The notes: a model not told the origin generated them from the sequence alone. A DNA stretch of 21,537 nucleotides from DATLFP01 sp035540955 (GCA_035540955.1 DATLFP010000201.1:1-21537), one strand, 5' to 3'; positions 14,140 to 21,122 are shown, counted from the stretch's first letter. A program made the numbers and translations.

Positions 14140-15312
14140 TTGGTCGCGTTCACATTTCCGGGTCAGGGGTCGCAGCGGCCCGGCATGGGTGAGCCCTGGG
14201 TCGCGCACGAGAGCTGGGAGCTGGTCGAGGAGGCGTCCGAGATCGCGGGACGCGACGTCGCCGAGCTCCTGCTGCGGGCCGGCGCCGACGAGCTCCAGCA
14301 GACCCGGAGCAGCCAGCTCGCCACCTTCGTGCTCAGCCTCGTCGTCCTCGACGCGGTCGAGCGGCTGGGCGTGGTGCCCACCGCCGCCGCCGGGCACAGC
14401 CTCGGCGAGTACACGGCGCTGACCGCGACCGGCGCCCTCTCCTTCGCCGACGGCGTGCGCATCGTGGCGGCCCGGGGCGAGGCCATGCAGGTCGCGGCCG
14501 AGGACAACCCGGGCACCATGGCGGCCATCCTCGGCCTCGACGACGACGACTGCGACGCCGCCTGCCGCCGCGCCGACGGCGACGTGTGGGTCGCGAACTT
14601 CAACGCTCCCGGCCAGGTCGTCATCGCCGGCTCCCGTGACGGGGTCGCCGCCGCCGGCGCCGTCGCCAAGGAGATGGGAGCCAAGAAGGTCATGGCGCTC
14701 CCGGTGGGCGGCGCCTTCCACACCCCGTACATGGGCCAGGCCCGCGACGAGCTCCGCAAGGCGATCGCCCAAGCGACGCTGCGAGAGCCCGACGTCCCCG
14801 TCGTGGCCAACATCGACGCCCGGCTGCACACCGACCCGGACGACTGGAGCGGGATCCTCTCCGCCCAGCTGTGCTCGCCGGTGCCGAGCTCCACGAACGT
14901 CCGGCAGCCGTCGTCGACCAGCCGCTGGACGCTCTGCCGCCAGCGCACCGGCGCCGTGCTCACGGGCATGGCGAAGCGGATCGCGCCCGAGGCCAAGGCG
15001 TTCTCGGTGTCGGCCCCCGACGACCTCGACAAACTCCTCGAGATCCTGGCCGGGGAGTCGCCTCACCCCCGCGCCCTCGACGGCGAGCACCTCTACATGA
15101 GCGAGCGCATCGTCGTCTCGCCCGCGGCCGGCGTGTTCACACCCGACCCGCGGTGGTCCGATGGTGCCCACGTGGAGGTCGGCGACATCCTCGGGCACAT
15201 CGGTGACGTCGAGGTCCGGTCCCTGTTCGCCGGCTCGATCGGCGGCTTCAACGCGCTCGACGGCGAGCGGGTCACCGCGTCACAGCCCATCGCATGGTTG
15301 CGGACGGCGTGA
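14140..15312 (+). CDS. fabD: Malonyl-CoA:ACP transacylase fused to a biotinyl/lipoyl-like domain, with an internal inverted segment
   Basis: FabD moves malonyl from CoA to acyl carrier protein. The N-terminal 300 residues show FTFPGQGSQRPGMG, nucleophile S87 in GHSLGEYTA, R112 in AARGEAM and H194 in GGAFHTPYM, and the family's late Gln in SAQLCSPV. Residues about 249-268 do not resemble FabD: the expected segment from VRWRQSV to TFVELG is present but on the opposite strand (see the repeat at 14876-14953). Similarity resumes at TGAVLTGMAKRI. Residues about 312-390 form an extra domain resembling a biotinyl/lipoyl carrier (VVSPAAGVF, VEVGDILGHIGDVEVRS, LDGERVTASQPIAWL) but without a modifiable Lys. 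The start is TTG, chosen for its GGAAGGGGA ribosome site. As written, the enzyme is probably impaired. Confidence 0.9.
   Translation: MVAFTFPGQGSQRPGMGEPWVAHESWELVEEASEIAGRDVAELLLRAGADELQQTRSSQLATFVLSLVVLDAVERLGVVPTAAAGHSLGEYTALTATGALSFADGVRIVAARGEAMQVAAEDNPGTMAAILGLDDDDCDAACRRADGDVWVANFNAPGQVVIAGSRDGVAAAGAVAKEMGAKKVMALPVGGAFHTPYMGQARDELRKAIAQATLREPDVPVVANIDARLHTDPDDWSGILSAQLCSPVPSSTNVRQPSSTSRWTLCRQRTGAVLTGMAKRIAPEAKAFSVSAPDDLDKLLEILAGESPHPRALDGEHLYMSERIVVSPAAGVFTPDPRWSDGAHVEVGDILGHIGDVEVRSLFAGSIGGFNALDGERVTASQPIAWLRTA
14876..14953. repeat. 60-bp inverted segment flanked by 9-bp inverted repeats inside fabD
   Basis: CGCCGGTGC (14876-14884) and GCACCGGCG (14945-14953) are perfect inverted repeats around a 60-bp centre (14885-14944). 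Read on the minus strand, this block encodes the conserved FabD segment that starts VRWRQSV and ends TFVELGTG. Flipping the 78-bp block restores an uninterrupted FabD motif, joined exactly to SPV on the left and TGAVLTG on the right. The repeats are part of the gene's own codons. Confidence 0.9.
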
Positions 15313-15382
15313 TGAGCGCACCGACGAAGGCAGCGACACACGCCGGGAGCAACCCCGAGACATGGTTGCGGACGGGCTGATG
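15293..15382 (+). repeat. Near-identical 22-nt direct repeat at the fabD/fabH junction
   Basis: Copies at 15293-15314 and 15361-15382 share CATGGTTGCGGACGG and then end in GTGATG or CTGATG; they differ at two adjacent positions. In the fabD frame both encode a WLRT ending followed by a stop, and both end with TGATG. The copies are 68 bp apart. The sequence between them shows no match to the flanking fabD sequence. Confidence 0.85.
15312..15380 (+). CDS. Possible 22-residue mini-frame between fabD and fabH
   Basis: An ATG overlapping the fabD stop (TGATG) opens a 22-residue frame whose stop in turn overlaps the fabH ATG at 15380. The peptide is MSAPTKAATHAGSNPETWLR plus two residues and has no recognisable domain. 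Its ending copies the WLRT end of FabD because of the 22-nt repeat. It may only be a spacer that passes ribosomes from fabD to fabH; I do not claim a product. Confidence 0.2.
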   Translation: MSAPTKAATHAGSNPETWLRTG

Positions 15383-16306
15383 GGGATCGCGATCCGCGGG
15401 TGGGGCACGGCGCTGCCCGAGAAGGTGCTCACGAACGCCGACCTCGCCGAGATGGTCGACACGAGCGACGAGTGGATCGTCGAGCGGACCGGCATCCGGG
15501 AGCGTCGCATCGGCGGCACCACCGCCGGGCTCGCGACCGAGGCCGGTCAGCGGGCCATCGCCAGCGCCGGGGTCGACCCCGCCACCATCGACCTGCTCAT
15601 CCTCGCCACGACCACGCCCGACCAGAGCGTGCCCGCCACGGCCTCGTCGGTGCAGCACGCCCTCGGCCTCAGCTGCGGCGCGATGGACCTCAACGCCGCC
15701 TGCTCCGGCTTCACCTACGGCATCACCGTCGCCGCCGGCATGGCCGCCGTCGGGGCCAAGCGGATCCTCGTGATCGGGGCCGAGACGCTGTCGCGCATCA
15801 CCGACTGGGAGGACCGCAGCACCTGCATCCTCTTCGCCGACGGGGCGGGGGCCGTCGTCGTCGACCACGTCGAGGGTCCTGGCGCCCTCCTCGGCTGGGA
15901 TCTCGGCTCCGACGGCAGCCTCGTGCACCTCCTCTACTGCGACCATGCCGGCACCATCCAGATGGCCGGCAAGGAGGTGTTCCGGCAAGCGGTCCGCGTC
16001 ATGGTCGACTCCTCGACGCGGTCGCTCGCCCAGGCCGGGCTCACGGCGGCCGATGTCGACCTCGTCGTTCCGCACCAGGCCAACACCCGCATCATCGAGT
16101 CGGCGTGCTCGAAGCTGGGCATTCCCATGGAGAAGGCGGCGATCGTCCTGCCGTGGACGGGCAACACGTCGTCGGCCTCGATCCCGCTCGCGCTGGTCGA
16201 CGCTCTCGAGCACGACCGCGTCCATGACGGAGACATCGTGCTGCTCGTGGGGTTCGGCGCCGGCATGACCTCGGCCAGCGCCGTCCTACGATGGCCCGGC
16301 ACATGA
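15380..16306 (+). CDS. fabH: Beta-ketoacyl-ACP synthase III
   Basis: FabH condenses an acyl-CoA primer with malonyl-ACP to begin type II fatty-acid synthesis. The 308-residue thiolase-fold protein has the catalytic triad C108 (LNAACSGF), H232 (VPHQANTRI) and N262 (WTGNTSSAS), plus the N-terminal signature DEWIVERTGIRERRI and the C-terminal GFGAGMTSASAVLRW. It is slightly shorter than E. coli FabH (317), with a compact loop before AGKEVFRQAVRVM. I chose the ATG at 15380, which overlaps the preceding stop and gives MGIAIRGWGTALP, the usual FabH opening; an in-frame ATG at 15362 would add six residues from the repeat. The stop overlaps the fabG start (ATGA). Confidence 0.94.
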   Translation: MGIAIRGWGTALPEKVLTNADLAEMVDTSDEWIVERTGIRERRIGGTTAGLATEAGQRAIASAGVDPATIDLLILATTTPDQSVPATASSVQHALGLSCGAMDLNAACSGFTYGITVAAGMAAVGAKRILVIGAETLSRITDWEDRSTCILFADGAGAVVVDHVEGPGALLGWDLGSDGSLVHLLYCDHAGTIQMAGKEVFRQAVRVMVDSSTRSLAQAGLTAADVDLVVPHQANTRIIESACSKLGIPMEKAAIVLPWTGNTSSASIPLALVDALEHDRVHDGDIVLLVGFGAGMTSASAVLRWPGT

Positions 16307-17007
16307 GCGGACGGGTGGTGCTGATCACCGGCGGGAACCGCGGCCTGGGCCTCGCCTGCGCCCAGGCGTTCGCGGCGCGCGGCGACCACGTCGCGGTCAC
16401 GGCGCGCAGCGGCGACGTCGAGGGGTTCCTCACCGTGAAGTGCGATGTCACCTCCACCGCCGAGGTCGACGCCGCGTTCGCCGAGGTCGAGGAGAAGCTC
16501 GGCCCGCCCGAGGTGGTCGTGGCCAACGCCGGGATCACCCGCGACGGCCTCTCGATGAAGATGTCCGACGAGGCGTTCGCGTCGGTCATCGACGCCAACC
16601 TCGCCGGCGCCTTCCGGGTCGCCCGTCGCGCCATCCCCAAGATGATGCGGGCGCGCACCGGCCGGCTGATCTTCATGTCCTCGACCGCGGCCCTGAGCGG
16701 TTCGGCGGGCCAGGTCAACTACGCCTCCTCGAAGGCCGGGCTCATCGGCATGGCCCGCTCCTTCGCCCGCGAGCTGGCGTCGCGCAACATCACCGCCAAC
16801 GTGGTGGCGCCGGGACCGATCACGACCGACATGACCGGCGCCCTCCCCGAGGAGACCCTCGGGCTGCTGGTCGATACGGTCCCCCTCGGCCGCGCCGGCA
16901 CCCCCGACGAGGTCGCCGCTGCAGTCACCTTCCTGGCCTCACCCGAGGCCGCCTACATCACCGGCGCCGTGCTCCCCGTCGATGGCGGGCTGGGCATGGG
17001 CCACTGA
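16303..17007 (+). CDS. fabG: 3-oxoacyl-ACP reductase
   Basis: FabG reduces 3-ketoacyl-ACP to 3-hydroxyacyl-ACP with NADPH. The 234-residue short-chain dehydrogenase has the cofactor motif TGGNRGLG near residue 9, the NAG motif in VVANAGITRDG, and the catalytic set S127, Y140 and K144 (SSTAALSG, NYASSKAG). It ends with the usual ITGAVLPVDGGLGMGH. It resembles mycobacterial MabA/FabG1, which also has a short N-terminus and sits in a fatty-acid cluster. The ATG at 16303 overlaps the fabH stop by four bases; an upstream in-frame ATG at 16291 would add four residues. Confidence 0.95.
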   Translation: MSGRVVLITGGNRGLGLACAQAFAARGDHVAVTARSGDVEGFLTVKCDVTSTAEVDAAFAEVEEKLGPPEVVVANAGITRDGLSMKMSDEAFASVIDANLAGAFRVARRAIPKMMRARTGRLIFMSSTAALSGSAGQVNYASSKAGLIGMARSFARELASRNITANVVAPGPITTDMTGALPEETLGLLVDTVPLGRAGTPDEVAAAVTFLASPEAAYITGAVLPVDGGLGMGH

Positions 17008-17031
17008 CAACCCGAAAGAGAGAGCCCGACG

Positions 17032-17274
17032 ATGGCCGACGACCCCTTCGAGACGTTCAAGCGCTGCGCGGTGGAGGTGCTGCAGGTCTCGCCCGAGCAG
17101 GTCACGCCCGACGCCAAGTTCGGTGACGACCTCGACGCCGACAGCCTCGACCTCGTCGAGCTGGTCATGGCGCTCGAGGAGGCGTTCGACATCGAGGTCC
17201 CCGAGGAGGACCTCGAGGGGATCGAGACCGTCGGCCAGGCGTTCGAGCTCGTGAAGGCGAAGATCGGCGGATGA
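17032..17274 (+). CDS. acpP: Acyl carrier protein
   Basis: An 80-residue acidic protein that carries growing acyl chains on a phosphopantetheine arm. The attachment site is S38 in LDADSLDLVELVMALEEAF, the classic DSL motif followed by helix II. The N-terminus (DDPFETFKRCAVEVLQVSPEQV) and the EDLEGIETVGQAFELV end match the four-helix ACP fold. A purine-rich ribosome site (GAAAGAGAGA) precedes the ATG, which fits the high expression expected of ACP. The stop overlaps the start of fabF (ATGA). It has one unusual extra Cys (C12), with no evident role. Confidence 0.97.
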   Translation: MADDPFETFKRCAVEVLQVSPEQVTPDAKFGDDLDADSLDLVELVMALEEAFDIEVPEEDLEGIETVGQAFELVKAKIGG

Positions 17275-18443
17275 CGTCCCGCCGCCGCGTCGTGGTCACC
17301 GGGCTGGGCGTCGTCGGCCCGTGCGGCATCGGCCGGGACGCGTTCTGGCAGGGGCTGCTCGCACCGGCGCCCGAGGGCGACCGGCTCGTGCACGACTTCG
17401 ACCCCACGGTGTGGCTGGGGCCCAAGGAGGCCCGCCGCACCGACCGGTTCGCCCAGATGGCGATCGGCGCCGCCGAGATGGCGCTCGAGCAGGCGGGCGC
17501 CGTCGGCGCCGACCCCGACCGCTCCGGGGTGATCATCGCCACCGGCGTCGGCGGCCTGCACACCCTGGAGGACCAGATCCTCGTGCGGGCCGAGAAGGGC
17601 GACAAGCGGGTGTCGCCGTTCCTCGTGCCGATGATGATGGCCAACGCCGGCGCCGCATCGGTGTCGATGCGCTTCGGCTGGCGGGGTCCGTGCGAGACCA
17701 TCGTCACCGCCTGCGCGGCCAGCACCCACGCGATCGGCTACGCCGCCCGGCTCATCCAGTGGGGCGTGTGCGACGCCGCGATGACGGGCGGCGCCGAGTC
17801 GTCGATCACGCCGACCGCGCTGGCCGGCTTCGGCAACATGACGGCGCTGTCGCCCGAACGCGTCTCCCGCCCGTTCGATCGCGACCGCAACGGCTTCGTG
17901 ATCGCCGAGGGAGCCGCCGTGCTCGTGCTCGAGGAGCGCGACGCGGCGCTGGCGCGCGGCGCCACCGTCCTCGGGGAGATCATGGGCTCGGCGTCGACCG
18001 CCGACGCCCACCACATCACCGCGCCGTCACCGGACGGCTCGGGGGCGGTGCGGGCGATGGAGCTGGCGCTGGCCGACGCCGGGGTGGCGCCGTCCGACCT
18101 CGTGCACATCAACGCGCACGGCACGTCGACGCCGCTGAACGACGCGGCGGAGGCCGAGGCCATCGTCAAGGTGTTCGGTGCCCCCGGTCCCGCCGTCACC
18201 TCGACCAAGGGCGTCACCGGCCACGCGCTGGGGGCGGCGGGCGCGCTGGAGGCGGCGGCCGTGCTGCTCGCCTTCGAGCACCGCCAGATCCCGCCGACCG
18301 CCGGGCTCGTGCACCTCGACCCGGAGATCACACTCGACGTCGTGACCGGCGAGCCCCGCGACTTCGAGCCCGGCCCGTCGCTGTCGAACTCCTTCGGCTT
18401 CGGCGGCCACAACGGCTGCCTCGTGCTCGGACCCCCCGCCTGA
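17271..18443 (+). CDS. fabF: Beta-ketoacyl-ACP synthase II
   Basis: FabF elongates acyl-ACP by condensation with malonyl-ACP. The 390-residue thiolase-fold protein begins RRVVVTGLGVVGPCG and has the active-site set C148 (TACAAST), H283 (INAHGTSTPLND) and H318 (GVTGHALGAAGALEA). It ends with LSNSFGFGGHNGCLVL, the family signature. It is about 20 residues shorter than E. coli FabF (413), mainly in the N-terminal part. It is the last gene of the fabD-fabH-fabG-acpP-fabF run and is followed by a strong inverted repeat. A mycobacterial KasA-like role is possible, but nothing here distinguishes KasA from FabF. Confidence 0.95.
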   Translation: MTSRRRVVVTGLGVVGPCGIGRDAFWQGLLAPAPEGDRLVHDFDPTVWLGPKEARRTDRFAQMAIGAAEMALEQAGAVGADPDRSGVIIATGVGGLHTLEDQILVRAEKGDKRVSPFLVPMMMANAGAASVSMRFGWRGPCETIVTACAASTHAIGYAARLIQWGVCDAAMTGGAESSITPTALAGFGNMTALSPERVSRPFDRDRNGFVIAEGAAVLVLEERDAALARGATVLGEIMGSASTADAHHITAPSPDGSGAVRAMELALADAGVAPSDLVHINAHGTSTPLNDAAEAEAIVKVFGAPGPAVTSTKGVTGHALGAAGALEAAAVLLAFEHRQIPPTAGLVHLDPEITLDVVTGEPRDFEPGPSLSNSFGFGGHNGCLVLGPPA

Positions 18444-18447
18444 ACCG

Positions 18448-18503
18448 TTCTTGCGTCGATCGGTGCCGGGGGCCGCGGGGGCCGGCACCGATCTAGGCAA
18501 GAA
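18448..18503. terminator. Long inverted repeat, probable bidirectional terminator
   Basis: Between convergent fabF and ogt lies a two-part stem. The outer part is TTCTTGC (18448-18454) with GCAAGAA (18497-18503); the inner part is GATCGGTGCCGG (18458-18469) with CCGGCACCGATC (18482-18493). Three unpaired bases lie between the parts on each side, and the loop is 12 nt of G/C. It reads nearly the same from both strands and includes the last codons and the stop of ogt. It has no U-tract. Confidence 0.75.
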
Positions 18504-19074
18504 GCGCACCCTCGAGGCGGAGGAGGTGCTCCTTCACCTGCAGACCGCCGGTGTAGCCGCCCAGCCCGCCGCCCAGACGCAGCACGCGGTGGCACGGGAC
18601 GACGACCGGCACCGGGTTGTTGCCGAGGGCGGTGCCCGCCGCCCGCGACGCCTTGGGGCTGCCGGCGGCGACCGCCATGTCGCGATAGGTGCGCACCTCG
18701 CCGTAGGGGATGGCAGAGCAGGCGTCGAGGATCTTGCGGCCCCACTCGCCCACGAGCGACCAGTCGATGGCGAGGTCGAACCGGCGGCGGCGACCCTCGA
18801 AGTACTCCTCGAGCTGCCGGCGGACGCCGTCGAGACGGGCCGGCGCCTCGAGGATGCGAGGCGACACCCGGGCCGCGAGCTCGGCCAGGGCCTCGTCCGG
18901 CGCGAAGAAGCTCACCCGGACCAGCCCCGCCGGCGTGGCCGCCAGCAGCAGGTCGCCGACGGGCGAGGCGAGGGTGGCGACGGCCACGTCGAGCAGGCCT
19001 TCGCGCTCGGCCAGCGCCGGCAGGTCGATGGCGGGGACGGGCCGGCGCAGCCGGGACTCGATCGAGCTGGTCAT
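18493..19074 (-). CDS. ogt: Methylated-DNA-protein-cysteine methyltransferase
   Basis: Ogt repairs O6-alkylguanine by transferring the alkyl group to its own Cys and is used up in the process. The 193-residue protein has C161 in VVVPCHRVL, the Asn hinge in ALGNNPVP, the YGEVRTYRDMA helix-turn-helix segment and the C-terminal GGYTGGLQVKEHLLRLEG. The N-terminal domain is of Ogt type, without the AdaA methyl-phosphotriester domain. The ATG at 19074 overlaps the stop of the ECF sigma gene by four bases (ATGA), so the two are translated together. The frame is open further upstream, but that part shadows the sigma gene. The pairing suggests alkylation-linked expression. Confidence 0.94.
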   Translation of the reverse strand: MTSSIESRLRRPVPAIDLPALAEREGLLDVAVATLASPVGDLLLAATPAGLVRVSFFAPDEALAELAARVSPRILEAPARLDGVRRQLEEYFEGRRRRFDLAIDWSLVGEWGRKILDACSAIPYGEVRTYRDMAVAAGSPKASRAAGTALGNNPVPVVVPCHRVLRLGGGLGGYTGGLQVKEHLLRLEGALLA

Positions 19075-19532
19075 GTGAGCTCCTTGCGAAGACGGGCGAG
19101 GCCGGCCCGCACGTTCTGGCGGGCGGCGGCCTCGCTGGTGTCGATCACCGCCGCGATCTCGGCGTAGGGAAGGTCGCCGACGTAGCGGAGCACGACGGCG
19201 TGGCGCTGCTTCTCGGGCAGCCCCGCCACCGCCGCCCACAGCTCCTCGTCGGGCGGTCCCGCCGGCGTCACCGACCGGTCGGGGACCTCGCCCAACACCT
19301 CGGGCCGCCGGGACCGCGCCCGGGCCCGGTCGACCACCCGGGAGTGGGCCACCGAGATGAGCCACGACCGAAGGTTCGACGCGTCCCGCACCGACGGGTA
19401 CGCCCGGAGCGCGCTGAGCAGCGTGTCCTGGTAGAGGTCAGGAGCGGCGTCGGGTCCGGCCACGGCCACGAGGTAGCCCCACACCGCGGCGCGGTGCTGC
19501 TCGACCAACGTGGTGAACGGCGGCAGCGCCAC
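19071..19532 (-). CDS. ECF-type RNA polymerase sigma factor
   Basis: A 153-residue sigma-70 family protein of the extracytoplasmic-function type. Region 2 covers about residues 8-70 (FTTLVEQHRAAVWGYLV, DLYQDTLLSALRAYPSV, LRSWLISVAHSRVVDRAR). Region 4 covers about 95-150 (LPEKQRHAVVLRYVGDLPYAEIAAVIDTSEAAARQNVRAGLARLR, split here into the LPEKQRHAVVLRYV and EIAAVIDTSEAAARQNV helices). No anti-sigma gene is next to it, unlike most ECF factors. It is translationally coupled to ogt, so it may respond to alkylation or simply share a promoter. The start codon is GTG with no clear ribosome site. fabZ lies 43 bp upstream on the same strand. Confidence 0.88.
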   Translation of the reverse strand: MALPPFTTLVEQHRAAVWGYLVAVAGPDAAPDLYQDTLLSALRAYPSVRDASNLRSWLISVAHSRVVDRARARSRRPEVLGEVPDRSVTPAGPPDEELWAAVAGLPEKQRHAVVLRYVGDLPYAEIAAVIDTSEAAARQNVRAGLARLRKELT

Positions 19533-19575
19533 GTCTAGATGAACGACGGCGGCCGCGGGTTCGTGAGATGGCCCG

Positions 19576-19995
19576 CTAGCCGATGATGAAGAAGAGATCG
19601 GCCTCGCACGCGACCTTCCCGTCGACGGTGGCCACGCCGTGGCCCTTGCCGGCCCGGGCCGACAGCCGGCCCATCTCGACGGCGAGCTCGAGGGTGTCCC
19701 CCGGCACCACCTGGTGACGGAAGCGGGCCGAGTCGATCCCGCCGAACAGCGGCAGCTTGCCGGCGTACCGCTCGTCGGCCAGCACCGCGCAGCCGCCCAC
19801 CTGGGCCAGCGACTCGACCATCAGCACGCCGGGCAGCGTCGGCCGGCCCGGGAAGTGGCCGGCGAAGAAGTGCTCGTCGCCCTCGAGTCGCCACACCCCG
19901 CGTGCCGACTGCCCGGGGACGATCTCGGTGATCTCGTCGACCAGCAGGAAGGGCGCCCGGTGCGGGAGCAGCGTCGCCGGATCGATAGATCCCAT
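19576..19995 (-). CDS. fabZ: 3-hydroxyacyl-ACP dehydratase
   Basis: FabZ removes water from 3-hydroxyacyl-ACP to give trans-2-enoyl-ACP. The 139-residue hot-dog-fold protein has the catalytic H47 in FFAGHFPGRPTLPG and E61 in VLMVESLAQVGG, with the expected 14-residue spacing. It starts with LLPHRAPFLLVDEI, the usual FabZ opening. The gene completes the elongation cycle with the fabD-fabF cluster 1 kb away, but it lies on the other strand and beyond the ogt/sigma pair, so it has its own promoter. The gap to the divergent DUF4389 gene is 38 bp. FabA is excluded by length and by the missing FabA-specific segments. Confidence 0.93.
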   Translation of the reverse strand: MGSIDPATLLPHRAPFLLVDEITEIVPGQSARGVWRLEGDEHFFAGHFPGRPTLPGVLMVESLAQVGGCAVLADERYAGKLPLFGGIDSARFRHQVVPGDTLELAVEMGRLSARAGKGHGVATVDGKVACEADLFFIIG

Positions 19996-20021
19996 CCCCG
20001 GATCTTCGCACGGCCCCTGGT

Positions 20022-20027
20022 TAGGGT
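20022..20027 (+). promoter_or_regulatory. Candidate -10 element of the DUF4389 gene
   Basis: TAGGGT ends 6 nt before the ATG at 20034, the same spacing as at the 44-residue gene. No ribosome site is present, so a leaderless transcript is likely. It lies in the 38-bp divergent gap with fabZ. Confidence 0.4.
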
Positions 20028-20033
20028 TCGGCG

Positions 20034-21122
20034 ATGGCTGTGACGCTGACCCTCGATGGGCCGCAGCCGCAGCGGCGAGCGACCGTCGCGTTCCGCATCG
20101 TCCTCGCCATCCCCCACCTGCTCGTCGCCGGCGTGCTCGGCCTGCTGGCGTTCGTGGTGATCGTCATCGGCTGGTTCGCCGCGCTCTTCTCGGGGCGCGT
20201 GCCCGTGGGCATCGCCGACCTCCTGACCCGGATCCTGCAGTACCTCACCCGCGTCTACGCGTACGCCTGGCTGCTGTCCGACCGGTTCCCGTCGTTCCGC
20301 ATCGGCGAGGACGACTACCCGGTGGCGCTCGAGGTCGACCCGCCCCGCCCGTTCAACCGACTCGCGGTCCTCTTCCGCTTCGTCCTGATGCTGTGGGCGC
20401 TGCTCCTGACGCAGCTGGCGACAGCGGGGCTGTCGATCGCGCTCTTCGTCGTCTGGGTCGTGACCCTGGTGGCGGGCCGTACGCCACCGTCGGCGCACCT
20501 CGCCATCGCCGCCGTGCTCCGGTACCAGCAGCGCACGTACGCGTACATCGGGCTGGTCACGACCGAGTATCCCGGCGGCCTGTTCGGCGACCGCCCGCCG
20601 CTCGACGTCGCCGACGCCGATGACGTGGACGATGGCTCGTCACCCGCCCTCGTGCTGCCCAGCGCCGCCAAGGTCCTGCTCGGGGTGACGCTGGTGCTCG
20701 GCCTCGGCCTCCAGGGCGCGAACGCGGCCTACAACATCGCCGGCCTCGACAACATCAGCACCGCCAACGAGCTGGCGAGCCGGCACCGCCAGCTCGAGCG
20801 CGACATGAGCGCGTTCGTCTCCGACATCCGGCGCTGCGACCCGGCGTTCGGCTCCGAGTGCATCGACCGCGCCACGGGCCGGGTGGCCGCACAACTGCGC
20901 GAGCTCCGGACCGACCTGGCGGTCATGGACGTCCCGGCGAGCGCCGACGACGAGCGCCGGCTGGTGCTCGACGACCTCGATCAGCTGGTCGCCATCCTCG
21001 AGCGCCTGCCCGCCGCCGAGGACCAGCTGGAGACCCGGACACTCGGCTTCCTCTTCGAGGACGCGGCCATCGCCTTCGACCGCCACTTCCAGGACCTCTA
21101 CGACGCCGTCCGCTTCGCGTAG
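20034..21122 (+). CDS. Membrane protein with two DUF4389-like repeats
   Basis: A 362-residue protein in two halves. Residues about 15-90 and 105-185 are tandem DUF4389-like units, each with long hydrophobic helices (RIVLAIPHLLVAGVLGLLAF; FRFVLMLWALLLTQLATAG) followed by a similar YLTRVYAYAWLLSDRFPSF / YQQRTYAYIGLVTTEYPGG tail. A further membrane helix at about 212-232 leads to a C-terminal domain of about 130 residues, helical and charged, with two Cys in RRCDPAFGSECID that could form a disulfide outside the cell. The function of DUF4389 is unknown. Nothing in the neighbourhood explains it: fabZ is divergent and bcp is convergent. Confidence 0.8.
   Translation: MAVTLTLDGPQPQRRATVAFRIVLAIPHLLVAGVLGLLAFVVIVIGWFAALFSGRVPVGIADLLTRILQYLTRVYAYAWLLSDRFPSFRIGEDDYPVALEVDPPRPFNRLAVLFRFVLMLWALLLTQLATAGLSIALFVVWVVTLVAGRTPPSAHLAIAAVLRYQQRTYAYIGLVTTEYPGGLFGDRPPLDVADADDVDDGSSPALVLPSAAKVLLGVTLVLGLGLQGANAAYNIAGLDNISTANELASRHRQLERDMSAFVSDIRRCDPAFGSECIDRATGRVAAQLRELRTDLAVMDVPASADDERRLVLDDLDQLVAILERLPAAEDQLETRTLGFLFEDAAIAFDRHFQDLYDAVRFA

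Noticed and set aside
14140..15312. A frameshift as the cause of the foreign stretch in FabD
   Set aside because: Neither of the other plus-strand frames restores the motif; only the reverse complement does, so inversion explains it.
19075..19365. Upstream extension fusing ogt to an Arg/Gly-rich stretch
   Set aside because: This part overlaps the sigma gene in another frame; the ATGA overlap gives the proper ogt start.
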